From Deltaproteobacteria bacterium (GTDB taxonomy: Bacteria > Acidobacteriota > Holophagae > Holophagales > Holophagaceae): a DNA stretch of 36,560 nt. Position 1 is the stretch's first letter. Every line of letters starts with the position of its first letter. Position numbers and translations under genes: made by a program. Below, in pieces: positions 6,694 through 14,625 of the stretch. The stretch is taken from NCBI GenBank assembly GCA_020048105.1, contig JAIFMW010000220.1:1-36560 (forward strand). The letters are read 5' to 3'. A model generated the notes under the pieces. It was not told where the DNA came from and did no database searches. It saw only the letters and a program-made list of their open reading frames with translations.

Positions 6694-8742
6694 TCAGAAG
6701 GCCAGCACGCTCCGGGCAGCCACCAGGACCTTTTCGGCGTTGGGCAGCGTGGCTCGTTCCAGAATGCGATTGAAGCCAACCGGCGTGAAGGTTGAGCCCA
6801 CACGCTCCACGGGAGCATCCAGCCACGCGAAGCATTCTTTGGAGACCTGTGCGGCGATTTCACCGCCAAACCCACCAAAGACCTTGTCCTCGTGAGCCAC
6901 GAGCACGCGATGGGTCTTCTTCACACTCGCAAAAATGGTTTCGGTATCCAAAGGCAGCAGGCTGCGGAGATCCACCACTTCGACTTCGACGCCTTCCTTG
7001 GCGAGTTTGGCGGCGGCCTCTAGCGCAAAATGAACGGCCGTTCCGTAAGCCAGAATCGTCAAGTCCTTGCCTTTGCGCCGCACGCGCGCCTTGCCAAAGG
7101 GCACGGCGAAATCGGCAGGAACATGGTTTTTTGCCATGGCGGAGTTGTAGAGGAATTTGGGTTCAAGGTAGAGCGTTGTGCCCCGGGAACGCATGGAGGT
7201 CCGCAACAAACCGGCGGCATCATCGGCAAAGGCAGGCACTACGACGCGGATACCCGGCAGCGTCGTGAGCCAGCCTTCGACATTCTGGCTGTGATACAAC
7301 CCGCCACCGATGTAGCCACCGCTGGCCAAACGCACCGTGATGTTGGGGCTGAACTTGCCGTTGGTGCGCCAAAAATCGTGGCTGCATTCCACGATCTGTT
7401 CGGCGGCAGGCCAGATGTAGTCGGCGAATTCGGCGCCTTCAACGACGACGCGGATCTTGTCGTTGTAGCGGGAGAATCCATTGGCGGTGCCCACGATGAA
7501 ATCTTCGGCGATGGGGGCATTGAAGACGCGCGCCTTGCCGAATTCCTGCTGCATGCCCTTGGAAACATTGAAGATTCCGCCCTTTTCCTTGTTGGCCATA
7601 TCCTGGCCCCAGATGAAGGTATCGGGGTTGTGGCGAAACTCTTCCTTCAGGGTTTGGTTCAGTGCGTGCAGCAGAGTGACGGATTCGCCTTCCTCGTTGT
7701 GAATACCTTCGGGGAATTTCTCGGATACCCAGGCTTCGGGAAGCAGATGGTCGTAGATGGTTGCCGGATCTGGATCGGCGGCTTTGATGGCCTTCTCGGA
7801 GGCTTCGTTGTAGTGGGCGAGATTCTCCGCTTCGATGGCTTGAAGGTCCGTTTCTGAAATTCCCTGCTGAAGGCAGTATTCGCGAAAGCGGGGCAGGGGA
7901 TCCTTGGCCTTGGCTTCGGCCAATTCCTGTTCATCGCGATACCAATCGTGGCGGTCGGAATTGGAGTGCGATCCGATGCGCACACAAGTCGCGTAGACCA
8001 TGGCAGGACCCGCGCCACTCGTGGCGTAGGCAATGCCTTCACGCACGGCCCGCAGGCTGTCCAGGACATCAAGGCCATCGCATTTGATGATTCGAAGATT
8101 GGAAAGCCCCGCAAAGTTATCGCAGAGAAATTCGTTGGCAGATTGATCGCGTTTAGGCACGGAAATGCCGTAGCCGTTGTCCTGTACCACAAAGACTACG
8201 GGCAACTTTTCCTTGTCGGCACCAATGATGGCCTCGTAGCAGTAGCCTTCGGAAAGGCTGGATTCGCCTTGACTGCTAAAGACAACGGCATCGCTTTGGT
8301 AATACTTTGTCGCGCGCGCCAGGCCCGCTGCGTGCTGAACATGGTTGCCCGTAAGGCTGGAAACATTTTGAATGCCGATTTCAGGCTTGGCGAAATGGTT
8401 GGACATATGCCGCCCACCCGAAGCCACATCATCCCGTTTGGAGATGCCGTTAAGGAGGATTTCTAACGGCGTAAGGCCCGCCGCAAGGCAGGTGAGCATG
8501 TCGCGGTAGTAGGGAAAGAGATAATCCTTGCCGGCGCGGAAACTGAGGCCAAGCGCCAATTGGATGCCATCGTGCCCGGCAAAAGGCGCATGGTACGACC
8601 AGCCAAGGGCCTGCTTAAGGTAATTGGGTGCCTTGTCGTCCAACACGCGACCCATCTGCATTAGGCCATACCAGCGTTTGATTTCGGCAGAATCGGGGTG
8701 GGTTTTCACGGGCACATTCCTATCGAGAATCAGAGTTTCCAA
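6694..8742 (-). CDS. Fused alpha/beta E1 component of a 2-oxoacid dehydrogenase
   Basis: A 682-residue protein joining the alpha (about 20-330) and beta (about 350-682) subunits of the thiamine-diphosphate E1 of the branched-chain or pyruvate-type complexes. E1 decarboxylates the 2-oxoacid and acylates the lipoyl domain of E2. In the alpha half the active-site region shows the RHMSNHF segment and the cofactor motif QGESSLSEG...QDNGYGIS at about 157-192, where the usual GDG is GES. The beta half shows EDFIVGTANGF, EGAEFADYIWPA, SGGYIGGGLYHSQ and the late ILAYGTAVHFALEAA and EVVDLRSLLPLD segments typical of beta subunits. I choose a TTG start at 8742 because a GGAGG lies 6 bases before it; the frame is open to a TTG at 8772 without such a site. 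E2 and E3 genes are not in the window. The exact substrate cannot be decided here. Confidence 0.9.
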   Translation of the reverse strand: METLILDRNVPVKTHPDSAEIKRWYGLMQMGRVLDDKAPNYLKQALGWSYHAPFAGHDGIQLALGLSFRAGKDYLFPYYRDMLTCLAAGLTPLEILLNGISKRDDVASGGRHMSNHFAKPEIGIQNVSSLTGNHVQHAAGLARATKYYQSDAVVFSSQGESSLSEGYCYEAIIGADKEKLPVVFVVQDNGYGISVPKRDQSANEFLCDNFAGLSNLRIIKCDGLDVLDSLRAVREGIAYATSGAGPAMVYATCVRIGSHSNSDRHDWYRDEQELAEAKAKDPLPRFREYCLQQGISETDLQAIEAENLAHYNEASEKAIKAADPDPATIYDHLLPEAWVSEKFPEGIHNEEGESVTLLHALNQTLKEEFRHNPDTFIWGQDMANKEKGGIFNVSKGMQQEFGKARVFNAPIAEDFIVGTANGFSRYNDKIRVVVEGAEFADYIWPAAEQIVECSHDFWRTNGKFSPNITVRLASGGYIGGGLYHSQNVEGWLTTLPGIRVVVPAFADDAAGLLRTSMRSRGTTLYLEPKFLYNSAMAKNHVPADFAVPFGKARVRRKGKDLTILAYGTAVHFALEAAAKLAKEGVEVEVVDLRSLLPLDTETIFASVKKTHRVLVAHEDKVFGGFGGEIAAQVSKECFAWLDAPVERVGSTFTPVGFNRILERATLPNAEKVLVAARSVLAF

Positions 8743-8785
8743 ATCTAGCCTCCAGGATTTTGATGCACGCAAGGGGGCGGAGCGT

Positions 8786-9871
8786 TCACCAAGATTTTGT
8801 AATGTCGGCCTGATCTTCGGGATTCATGATCAGAAGGTCCCACACAAGGGGTAATTCCCTTTTGGTGCGGATTTCTCGACTGCGTTGAAGAGCGAGATCA
8901 GCGCGTTTGAGGCTGGCTTTAAGGGTCAGGTCATCCCGATCGGTCCGATGCAGCGGGTTCCAAAGCGTTGCGCCCATGGGCACTGGACCGAGTTTTTTCT
9001 GAATTCGTTCCAACAGTATTTGAGCACCTTCCTGGGTGGTGCGCGGTAACAGCAGCAAAAAGGCTTCGCGCCCCATATCGACCAGCAGATCCTCGCCTCG
9101 AAGGGCTTCGAAAACCTCGCGCAGATTGCGTTGGGATTTCTGGTTCAAAGGCATGGACCACTGCACCAAGGCAATGGCTTCACCGCGTCGCCGGGCCAGA
9201 AACAGGTTGGCCTTAAGCCAGATGTTGAGGTAGTGGAGATTCGGCAAGCGTGAGGCGGGTGCTTCCAGGGCGCTGTCTTCTACGACCGCCGTGGTTAGGT
9301 CCAAGGCATCCCGCGTCATGCGGAGTTCGTGCTTAAGCTGTTCCACTTCCAGAGTCTTGCCAAAGAGGTTGGCCAGTGCCTTCACCATGGCGACTTCGGC
9401 GCGGCTGAAGGCCTTGGGTTTTTGGGAGGTTACCGAAAGCACTCCGATGATGCGTCCGGACTGATAGAGCCCAGCGCCCAAATAGGCCTTGATGCCTTGG
9501 ATCTGAACGGCGCGATGGTCCTTCCAGGTGGGACTGGTGGCGGCATCGCGAATCATCAGGGTCCGATCCGGGTGTTCCAGCACATGTGGGCAAAAGCTGT
9601 GAGTGGGTTCATGAACGGCCAGATCAGCTTCGATGCCCGGGGCGGTGGCCCACCAGAAGGCTTCCCAGCCAAGGTCGGTGAGTCGACTCATGACCGCATG
9701 ATCGACCCCAAGTTCTTGGACCATGAGCGCGAGGCCATGATCGAAGAGGCGAGTGGGGTCGGGAAAGGAATGATCGACCAACTCGCCAAGAGCATGAAGG
9801 TGGCTGCGGGGTCCGCCGGCTTTCCGGACCCGTGCGCGGCGGTAGGTGGACTTGGCTTGATTCTCGGCCAT
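8786..9871 (-). CDS. GAF-domain protein with degenerate GGDEF-like domain
   Basis: A 361-residue cytosolic protein. Residues about 40-178 form a GAF sensor domain (FCPHVLEHPDRTLMIRDA, then AYLGAGLYQSGRIIGVLSV and FSRAEVAMVKALANLFG). After a short coiled linker, residues about 210-335 follow the diguanylate-cyclase fold, with a final helix resembling the AD-AL-AK pattern (RADLALQRSRE). The signature position reads GREAF (267-271) followed by LLLLP, in place of GGDEF. With the substrate-binding Gly and the catalytic Asp both gone, cyclase activity is not expected. It may act as a nucleotide-sensing or protein-binding module. The ATG at 9871 has only a weak Shine-Dalgarno (GAGACG). It lies 43 bases upstream of the E1 gene and is probably the first gene of the run. 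Confidence 0.82.
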   Translation of the reverse strand: MAENQAKSTYRRARVRKAGGPRSHLHALGELVDHSFPDPTRLFDHGLALMVQELGVDHAVMSRLTDLGWEAFWWATAPGIEADLAVHEPTHSFCPHVLEHPDRTLMIRDAATSPTWKDHRAVQIQGIKAYLGAGLYQSGRIIGVLSVTSQKPKAFSRAEVAMVKALANLFGKTLEVEQLKHELRMTRDALDLTTAVVEDSALEAPASRLPNLHYLNIWLKANLFLARRRGEAIALVQWSMPLNQKSQRNLREVFEALRGEDLLVDMGREAFLLLLPRTTQEGAQILLERIQKKLGPVPMGATLWNPLHRTDRDDLTLKASLKRADLALQRSREIRTKRELPLVWDLLIMNPEDQADITKSW

Positions 9872-9941
9872 CAGACGTCTCGATTGCTGGATAGAAATAT
9901 ACCCCTACCCGAGAAGTTCGACGGTGTGCGTTGAAGGATCT

Positions 9942-10484
9942 TCAATAGCTGATCACCCGAATCTGGGGATCGACCTGATCCTGCAAAAGTCCTTCGATGT
10001 AGCTAAGGGTTCCACCCTGAGCGCTTGGGCACGATCCGCAGGCTCCGTGATAGCTGATTTGCAGGGTTGTGCCGTCGAAATCGATGACTTCCACGCCGCC
10101 GCCGTCACCGGCGAGGCCTGGGCGAATCTGCTGGTCCAGGACAGCATTGATCTGCAGGAGCTTTTCGTCCGTGGTGCCCGAGGGTAGGCCCGGCGTGGAG
10201 GCGCCGACTTCTTCCTCGGTGTTGTGCTCCTCGACCACTTCGCAAACCGCGTCGATCAGATCACTCCATTCGGCGCTGGGCTCTTTGTTCACCGTGACGA
10301 AACGATCCATATAGAAAACGGAGGTGACCTTCCCCAGGGCAAAAAGGGCCGAACCCAGGGGATCGCCGACTGCCGCCGCGAAATCCCGGAAGGAGCGCAC
10401 GCCCGATTTCAGGATGGGCCGCTGGAGAATGAACTTCAGCGCATCGGGATTGGGAGTGGGCTCAATGTTGATGACCTTGGGCAT
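9942..10484 (-). CDS. Nfu-type iron-sulfur cluster scaffold/carrier
   Basis: A 180-residue protein with two domains: an N-terminal Nfu_N domain (about 5-90, INIEPTPNPDALKFIL) and a C-terminal NifU-like domain (about 107-178, RPGLAGDGGGVEVIDFDG) ending in the cluster-binding CxxC motif CGSC at 149-152. Such proteins carry [4Fe-4S] clusters to target enzymes in the cytosol. A linker rich in Glu and Thr joins the domains. The ATG at 10484 has a GAGG 8 bases upstream. It diverges from the SDR gene with 75 bp between, and lies 70 bp upstream of the GAF gene, so co-transcription with the run downstream is possible. It is a general maturation protein and gives no evidence of nitrogen fixation. Confidence 0.93.
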   Translation of the reverse strand: MPKVINIEPTPNPDALKFILQRPILKSGVRSFRDFAAAVGDPLGSALFALGKVTSVFYMDRFVTVNKEPSAEWSDLIDAVCEVVEEHNTEEEVGASTPGLPSGTTDEKLLQINAVLDQQIRPGLAGDGGGVEVIDFDGTTLQISYHGACGSCPSAQGGTLSYIEGLLQDQVDPQIRVISY

Positions 10485-10559
10485 CGGCAGACCTCAGATT
10501 TTCAAAGTTTACCATTCTTGTCGGGTTTGATCACGAGCAATTCCCCTCATACTCGATGA

Positions 10560-12017
10560 ATGAATACGGCTGGCCTTGTCCTAGTTACCGGTGCCACGGG
10601 TTACATCGGTGGGCGGCTGGTGCCACAACTCCTGCGGGCGGGCCATCGGGTTCGATGTTTGGCGCGTGATCCCGACCGATTGGCGGACCGTCCATGGCCC
10701 GGCGTTGAACTGGTGCGTGGGGATGCCTCCGATCTGTCCTCTCTCCTGACGGCACTCGACGGTGTGAGTCAGGCGTACTACTTGATTCATGCCATGGGGG
10801 ACATGTCCGAGGATTTTCGAAAAAAGGATCTCAAGCAGGCTCGGATCTTTGCCACCGCCTGTGCCCAGGCAAAGGTGAACCGCATTATTTACCTGGGCGG
10901 TCTAGGTGATACCCAAGGCTTACGCAGCCAACATTTAGCAAGTCGCCAAGAGGTGGGTGAAGCGCTGACTTCCGCTGGAGTTCCGGTGCTGGAGTTTCGG
11001 GCGGCGGTCATTGTGGGCAGTGGCAGCGCCAGCTTCGAAATGATTCGCTACCTCACCGAACGGCTGCCGGTCATGATCACTCCCAAATGGGTGCATACCC
11101 GGTGCCAGCCCATCGGGATTCGCGATGTGTTGGCCTACTTGGTGGAGGCTCAGGAGCATCCCGAGGTCACAGGTATTGTCGAGATCGGTGGCCAGGACGT
11201 TGTGAGTTATCGGGACATGATGAGGACCTTTGCGGAAGTTCGGGGATTGCGTCGATTCATCATCCCGGTGCCAATTCTTACCCCCAGGCTCAGCAGCCTG
11301 TGGGTGGACCTGATCACGCCCATTCCCAAGAGTTTGGCTCGGCCGCTCATCGAAGGGGTGGCCACGGAAGTGATGGTTCGTGATTCGAAGGCCCTTCAAC
11401 TTTTTCGCGTGCGCCCTTCGGGCTATCGGGAGGCGGTGGAATTGGCGCTGCGGCGTTTGACGGAAGATGCCGTGGAGACCACCTGGGCTTCGAGTCTTGC
11501 CAGCCTGCCTCCAGGCATTCCCGAAGGCCAAGCTTTAGGTTCGCAGGAAGGCTTGCTGCTCGAGCGTCATCGCATGGAAGTGCAGGCCTCTCCAAAGGCC
11601 GTCTTTCGCGCCTTTTGTGCCATCGGGGGTGAAGCTGGGTGGCCCACGGGGAACCTCCTTTGGCAGGTTCGAGGCCTTTTGGATCGCCTTTGCGGTGGTG
11701 TGGGCATGCGGCGGGGGCGGCGCCATCCCAGGGAATTGCGAGTAGGGGATCCCGTGGACTTTTGGCGGGTGGAAGCCTTGGAAACCAACCATCTGTTGCG
11801 CCTGCGTGCCGAAATGAAGCTGCCAGGCCACGCTTGGTTGCAATTCGAAGTAATCGCCAGTGAGTCGGGTTCGCGCCTGGAGCAAACGGCCTACTTTGAA
11901 CCCAGAGGTTTGTTTGGCTTGATCTATTGGTACGCGGCATTGCCCTTCCACCGTTTCATCTTTCCGGGAATGATTCGAGGCCTAAAGCGGGCGGCAGAAA
12001 AGCGTGAGGAATCGTGA
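10560..12017 (+). CDS. SDR-family NAD(P)-binding protein with DUF2867 domain
   Basis: A 485-residue protein. The N-terminal half is an atypical short-chain dehydrogenase/NmrA-like fold starting with the dinucleotide-binding loop GATGYIGG (11-18), followed by CLARDPDRL, a DLSSL segment and YLIHAMG. The second half (about 330-480) is a DUF2867-like domain: LLLERHRMEVQASPKAVFR, then GNLLWQVRGLLDRLCGG, FWRVEALE and a C-terminal FEPRGLFGLIYWYAALPFH. This pairing is a known but uncharacterised architecture, and substrate and reaction are unknown. A hydrophobic stretch near the C-terminus (GLFGLIYWYAALPFHRFIF) could associate with membrane. The ATG at 10560 has no visible Shine-Dalgarno. It precedes the suhB gene by 66 bp in the same direction. 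Confidence 0.9.
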   Translation: MNTAGLVLVTGATGYIGGRLVPQLLRAGHRVRCLARDPDRLADRPWPGVELVRGDASDLSSLLTALDGVSQAYYLIHAMGDMSEDFRKKDLKQARIFATACAQAKVNRIIYLGGLGDTQGLRSQHLASRQEVGEALTSAGVPVLEFRAAVIVGSGSASFEMIRYLTERLPVMITPKWVHTRCQPIGIRDVLAYLVEAQEHPEVTGIVEIGGQDVVSYRDMMRTFAEVRGLRRFIIPVPILTPRLSSLWVDLITPIPKSLARPLIEGVATEVMVRDSKALQLFRVRPSGYREAVELALRRLTEDAVETTWASSLASLPPGIPEGQALGSQEGLLLERHRMEVQASPKAVFRAFCAIGGEAGWPTGNLLWQVRGLLDRLCGGVGMRRGRRHPRELRVGDPVDFWRVEALETNHLLRLRAEMKLPGHAWLQFEVIASESGSRLEQTAYFEPRGLFGLIYWYAALPFHRFIFPGMIRGLKRAAEKREES

Positions 12018-12083
12018 CCTTATCCCGGTATCCGGTACGTTCGGCGCTGCTCTCTTTGAGCGAGAATCAATCCGGAGGCTTGG

Positions 12084-12860
12084 ATGTTTGAAGCTCAACG
12101 TGAAGCGTGTGTGGCCGCCGCCCTGGCGGGTGGTCGGGTATTGGTTCCCTTTTTTCGAAAGCTTGAACCCGGCGCCATCATCGAAAAATCGAAGAACGAT
12201 TACGTGAGTGAGGCGGATCGCGCCTCCGAGGCGGCCATCAAGGCCGAACTGGATCGGCGCTTCCCTCAGTATTCCTTTCTCGGTGAAGAAACGGGCGCCT
12301 CGGGCGATAGCAGCCGAGTCTGGATTGTGGACCCGCTGGATGGCACCTTGAACTTTGTGCAAGGCTTTCCCCATTGGTGCGTTTCGGTGGCGCTCTGGGA
12401 CGCTCAGGGCCCCGTGGTGGGGTGTGTTTGGGACCCATTGCGGCAGGATCTTTTCTTGGCCACCCGGGGCGAAGGCGCCACCTGGAATGGGCAGCGCATG
12501 GCCATATCGACCCAATCCAGCCTGGATGGCGCCTTCTTGGCCACAGGTTTCGCCTATCAGTTGGGTGAGCGCTTCAAGGCCTATAGCAAGGCCTTGGAAG
12601 CCACCTTCTATCGCGCCAAGGGAATTCGGCGGGCGGGGAGTGCAGCGCTTGATTTGGCCCATGTCGCGGCTGGCATCTACGACGGATTTTTTGAAATGGG
12701 TTTGCAGAAGTGGGATATGGCCGCAGGTGTTTTGCTGGTGCAGGAAGCGGGCGGGCTCATTTCGGATTGGGAAGGTGGGGAAGACTGGTTTGAGAGTGGC
12801 AACGTGCTTGCCGGGAATCTCTGGGTGCAGCAGGAATTGACGGATGCGGTCCGGGGCTGA
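12084..12860 (+). CDS. suhB: Inositol-monophosphatase family phosphatase (SuhB-like)
   Basis: A 258-residue cytosolic, Mg-dependent sugar-phosphate phosphatase. All metal-site motifs are present: GEETG (Glu68/Glu69), the DPLDGT box at 83-88 (Asp83, Asp86, Thr88), and the C-terminal WDMAAG at 210-215. The length is normal for the family (250-270). The ATG at 12084 has CGGAGG 5-6 bases upstream. It may share a transcript with the SDR gene upstream. The likely substrate is myo-inositol 1-phosphate or a related phosphate (fructose-1,6-bisphosphate or 3'-phosphoadenosine nucleotides are alternatives in this superfamily). E. coli SuhB also has a role in rRNA transcription, which cannot be inferred here. 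Confidence 0.93.
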   Translation: MFEAQREACVAAALAGGRVLVPFFRKLEPGAIIEKSKNDYVSEADRASEAAIKAELDRRFPQYSFLGEETGASGDSSRVWIVDPLDGTLNFVQGFPHWCVSVALWDAQGPVVGCVWDPLRQDLFLATRGEGATWNGQRMAISTQSSLDGAFLATGFAYQLGERFKAYSKALEATFYRAKGIRRAGSAALDLAHVAAGIYDGFFEMGLQKWDMAAGVLLVQEAGGLISDWEGGEDWFESGNVLAGNLWVQQELTDAVRG

Positions 12861-12945
12861 AATCCTTTTCCCATTCACCCCTAGATCGGCCGCGATGGAT
12901 GAGATTTGTGCTGGGACCATCCGCACGGCATTCCGAATCTTCGTT

Positions 12946-12993
12946 TTTGGCCATGATTCTCTTGGCTTTTATCGGTGTTCATCGGTGGCCAAA
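12946..12993. repeat. Intergenic repeat with inverted ends (ATCGGTG-type)
   Basis: The sequence TTTGGCCA (12946-12953) is repeated inverted as TGGCCAAA (12986-12993). The interval carries two copies of ATCGGTG (12971-12977 and 12981-12987). A further inverted partner (GCCACCGAT) lies at 13135-13143, so the element encloses the hairpin at 13047-13099. The unit resembles the widespread non-coding repeats of the form ATCxGTGTTCATCxGTGG seen in many bacterial genomes, and its closest relative in this window is at 36018-36156. Confidence 0.6.
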
Positions 12994-13046
12994 CCGTTTT
13001 CTCTGCCGGAGAGGAGCCAAGATGGTCCCACCGCCTTCTTCTCTTT

Positions 13047-13099
13047 ATCCCCTTCATCCTGGCAAATTATCTTTCTTTTTTAGCCAGGATGAAGGGGAT
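13047..13099. terminator. Perfect 17-bp hairpin between convergent genes
   Basis: Bases 13047-13063 and 13083-13099 form a perfect 17-bp inverted repeat (ATCCCCTTCATCCTGGC and its complement) around a 19-base loop rich in A/T. It sits midway between the convergent suhB (+) and decarboxylase (-) genes. A long stem with no classic T-tract directly after either arm fits a bidirectional transcript-end structure or a mobile repeat unit; I cannot tell which. A second copy of the AGGGGAT motif follows directly (13102-13108). Confidence 0.55.
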
Positions 13100-13154
13100 T
13101 AAGGGGATAGAAAACAAAAGCAAAAACGATTTTTGCCACCGATAAAAACAAGCA

Positions 13155-13187
13155 ATCACGGACATTTGGCTGCTTTGTTGCCGTGAT
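13155..13187. repeat. Short inverted repeat before the decarboxylase stop
   Basis: ATCACGG (13155-13161) and CCGTGAT (13181-13187) form a 7-bp stem with a 19-base loop, 12 bases beyond the decarboxylase stop codon. It may add to termination of the leftward operon. It belongs to the same repeat-rich 339-bp intergenic stretch (12861-13199), in which I see no open reading frame worth calling. Confidence 0.4.
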
Positions 13188-13199
13188 GCTTTTGCAGGA

Positions 13200-14621
13200 T
13201 CAGTTCTCCTGAGCTGCCAACTGCAAATCGGCCCACAGGGCTTCCAGATGTTTTCGCTCGGTGGCTTCAGCGCCGATGGAAACGCGGATCATCTGCTGAC
13301 CTTTCAGCACTGAAGGCGTTAGGTAGCTGCGCCCACTTTGGTTGATGGCATCAGCGATGGCGAGGTTGTGTTCCTTTAAGGCGAGTTCATCGGCTTTGAG
13401 TTCTAGCGGAACGTGGCGGATGCACACGGTTTGAAGGTCCACGGGGGCCATACGCTCCCAATGGGGCGCGGCATCGATCTGTTCCTTTAGCCACTGGGCA
13501 TTGGCGAGATCGCGGCGGATGCGGGTCTGGAGGCCTTCGACGCCTTGGTCGCGGATGAGGAACCATAGCTTGAGGGCGCGGAAGCGCCGCCCCAACGGAA
13601 TGCCCCAATCCCGGAGATTGCGCACTTGGCCATCCTGGGCGGTGTGCAGGTAGCTGGGATTGGTGCCCATGACACGAATCAAGTGCTCGGGGTCGCGCAC
13701 GAAGTAGGCGGTCAGATCGAAGCCGGTGCCCATCCACTTGTGGGGATTGAGCACGATGGAATCGGCGACTTCAACGCCCGCCCATAGTTCGCGACACTCG
13801 GGGCAGATCATGGCGGTCCCTGCCATGGCGGCATCCACGTGGAGCCACAGGCCGTATTTCTGTGCGAGAGCCGCCATGGCTTCCAAGGGATCCATGGCTG
13901 TCGTGGCGGTGGTGCCGATGGCGGCTACCAGGGCGCAGGGTTTCAGGCCTGCGGCGAGATCGGCCTGGATGGCCGCTTCCAAAGCCTCGAGCCGCAGGGC
14001 GTGGTTCTCATCGGTAGGGATAAGGCGCAGATGATCCTTGCCGAAACCTGCCAGCAGCGCGGCCTTTGGAATGGAACTGTGGCCCTGATCCGAGGCATAG
14101 ACAATCAGCGGGGTGGACTCACCTTGCAGGCCTCCGCGGTTTTGGCTGAAGGCTGAGCTCTTTTCCCGGGCACACAGCAAGGCGCAGAAAGTTGCCGTGC
14201 TCGCAGTGTCCTGAATAACGCCCGTGAACGCTTCGGAAAGACCCAGCATCTGACGCAGCCAATCCATGACCACGTCTTCCACCTCAGTGGCGGCAGGGCT
14301 CGTCTGCCAACTCATGCCCTGGCTGCCCAGGCCCGCACAGACCAGATCGGCCAGCACCGACGAGAGGCTGGAGTTGGAAGGAAAGTACGCGAAGAATCCG
14401 GGATGATTCCAGTGCGTAATGCCGGGCATTACAATGCGATCCAGATCGCCCAGGATTGCGTCTAGGCCTTCGGATTTTTGGGGTGGTATGCGCGGCAGCT
14501 TGCCGCTGATCTCGCCTGGCTGGGCTGGGCTCATAACCGGATAGGTTTCGATGTTGTCGCGATAGGTCGCGATCCAATCGATCAGTTCGTGTCCAAGGCG
14601 GCGGAATTCGTGAGTGTCCAT
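13200..14621 (-). CDS. PLP-dependent group II amino-acid decarboxylase
   Basis: A 473-residue cytosolic fold-type I decarboxylase related to aromatic-L-amino-acid decarboxylases. The PLP-binding lysine is Lys295 in SIVLNPHKWMG; the cofactor-ring Asp263 lies in LWLHVDAAMAG and the stacking His181 in SDQGHSSIPKAA. The N-terminal substrate region shows THWNHPGFFAYFPSNSS, and the C-terminal domain the LWFLIRDQGVEGL block, both typical of the group. The predicted reaction is loss of CO2 from an amino acid (aromatic most likely, by similarity to DDC/TDC) giving an amine. The ATG at 14621 lies 4 bases after the carbonic anhydrase stop, so it is the last gene of a five-gene operon. Its Shine-Dalgarno (GAGG) is very close to the start. 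Substrate is not resolved. Confidence 0.92.
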   Translation of the reverse strand: MDTHEFRRLGHELIDWIATYRDNIETYPVMSPAQPGEISGKLPRIPPQKSEGLDAILGDLDRIVMPGITHWNHPGFFAYFPSNSSLSSVLADLVCAGLGSQGMSWQTSPAATEVEDVVMDWLRQMLGLSEAFTGVIQDTASTATFCALLCAREKSSAFSQNRGGLQGESTPLIVYASDQGHSSIPKAALLAGFGKDHLRLIPTDENHALRLEALEAAIQADLAAGLKPCALVAAIGTTATTAMDPLEAMAALAQKYGLWLHVDAAMAGTAMICPECRELWAGVEVADSIVLNPHKWMGTGFDLTAYFVRDPEHLIRVMGTNPSYLHTAQDGQVRNLRDWGIPLGRRFRALKLWFLIRDQGVEGLQTRIRRDLANAQWLKEQIDAAPHWERMAPVDLQTVCIRHVPLELKADELALKEHNLAIADAINQSGRSYLTPSVLKGQQMIRVSIGAEATERKHLEALWADLQLAAQEN

Positions 14622-14625
14622 GCCC

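Noticed and set aside
5601-6773. 390-codon open frame on the + strand
   Set aside because: It is antisense to the response-regulator gene, Arg/Ser-rich without domain features, and the other strand encodes clear receiver and HTH domains.
7030-7857. 275-codon open frame on the + strand
   Set aside because: It is antisense to the conserved E1 beta half and part of the alpha half, with no recognisable motif.
9942-10484. Nitrogen-fixation NifU
   Set aside because: The Nfu_N plus NifU C-terminal layout is the general Fe-S carrier; no nif genes are nearby.
12861-13199. CRISPR array or insertion sequence in the repeat-rich gap
   Set aside because: The repeats are inverted and not regularly spaced, there is no transposase frame, and no direct repeats with unique spacers.
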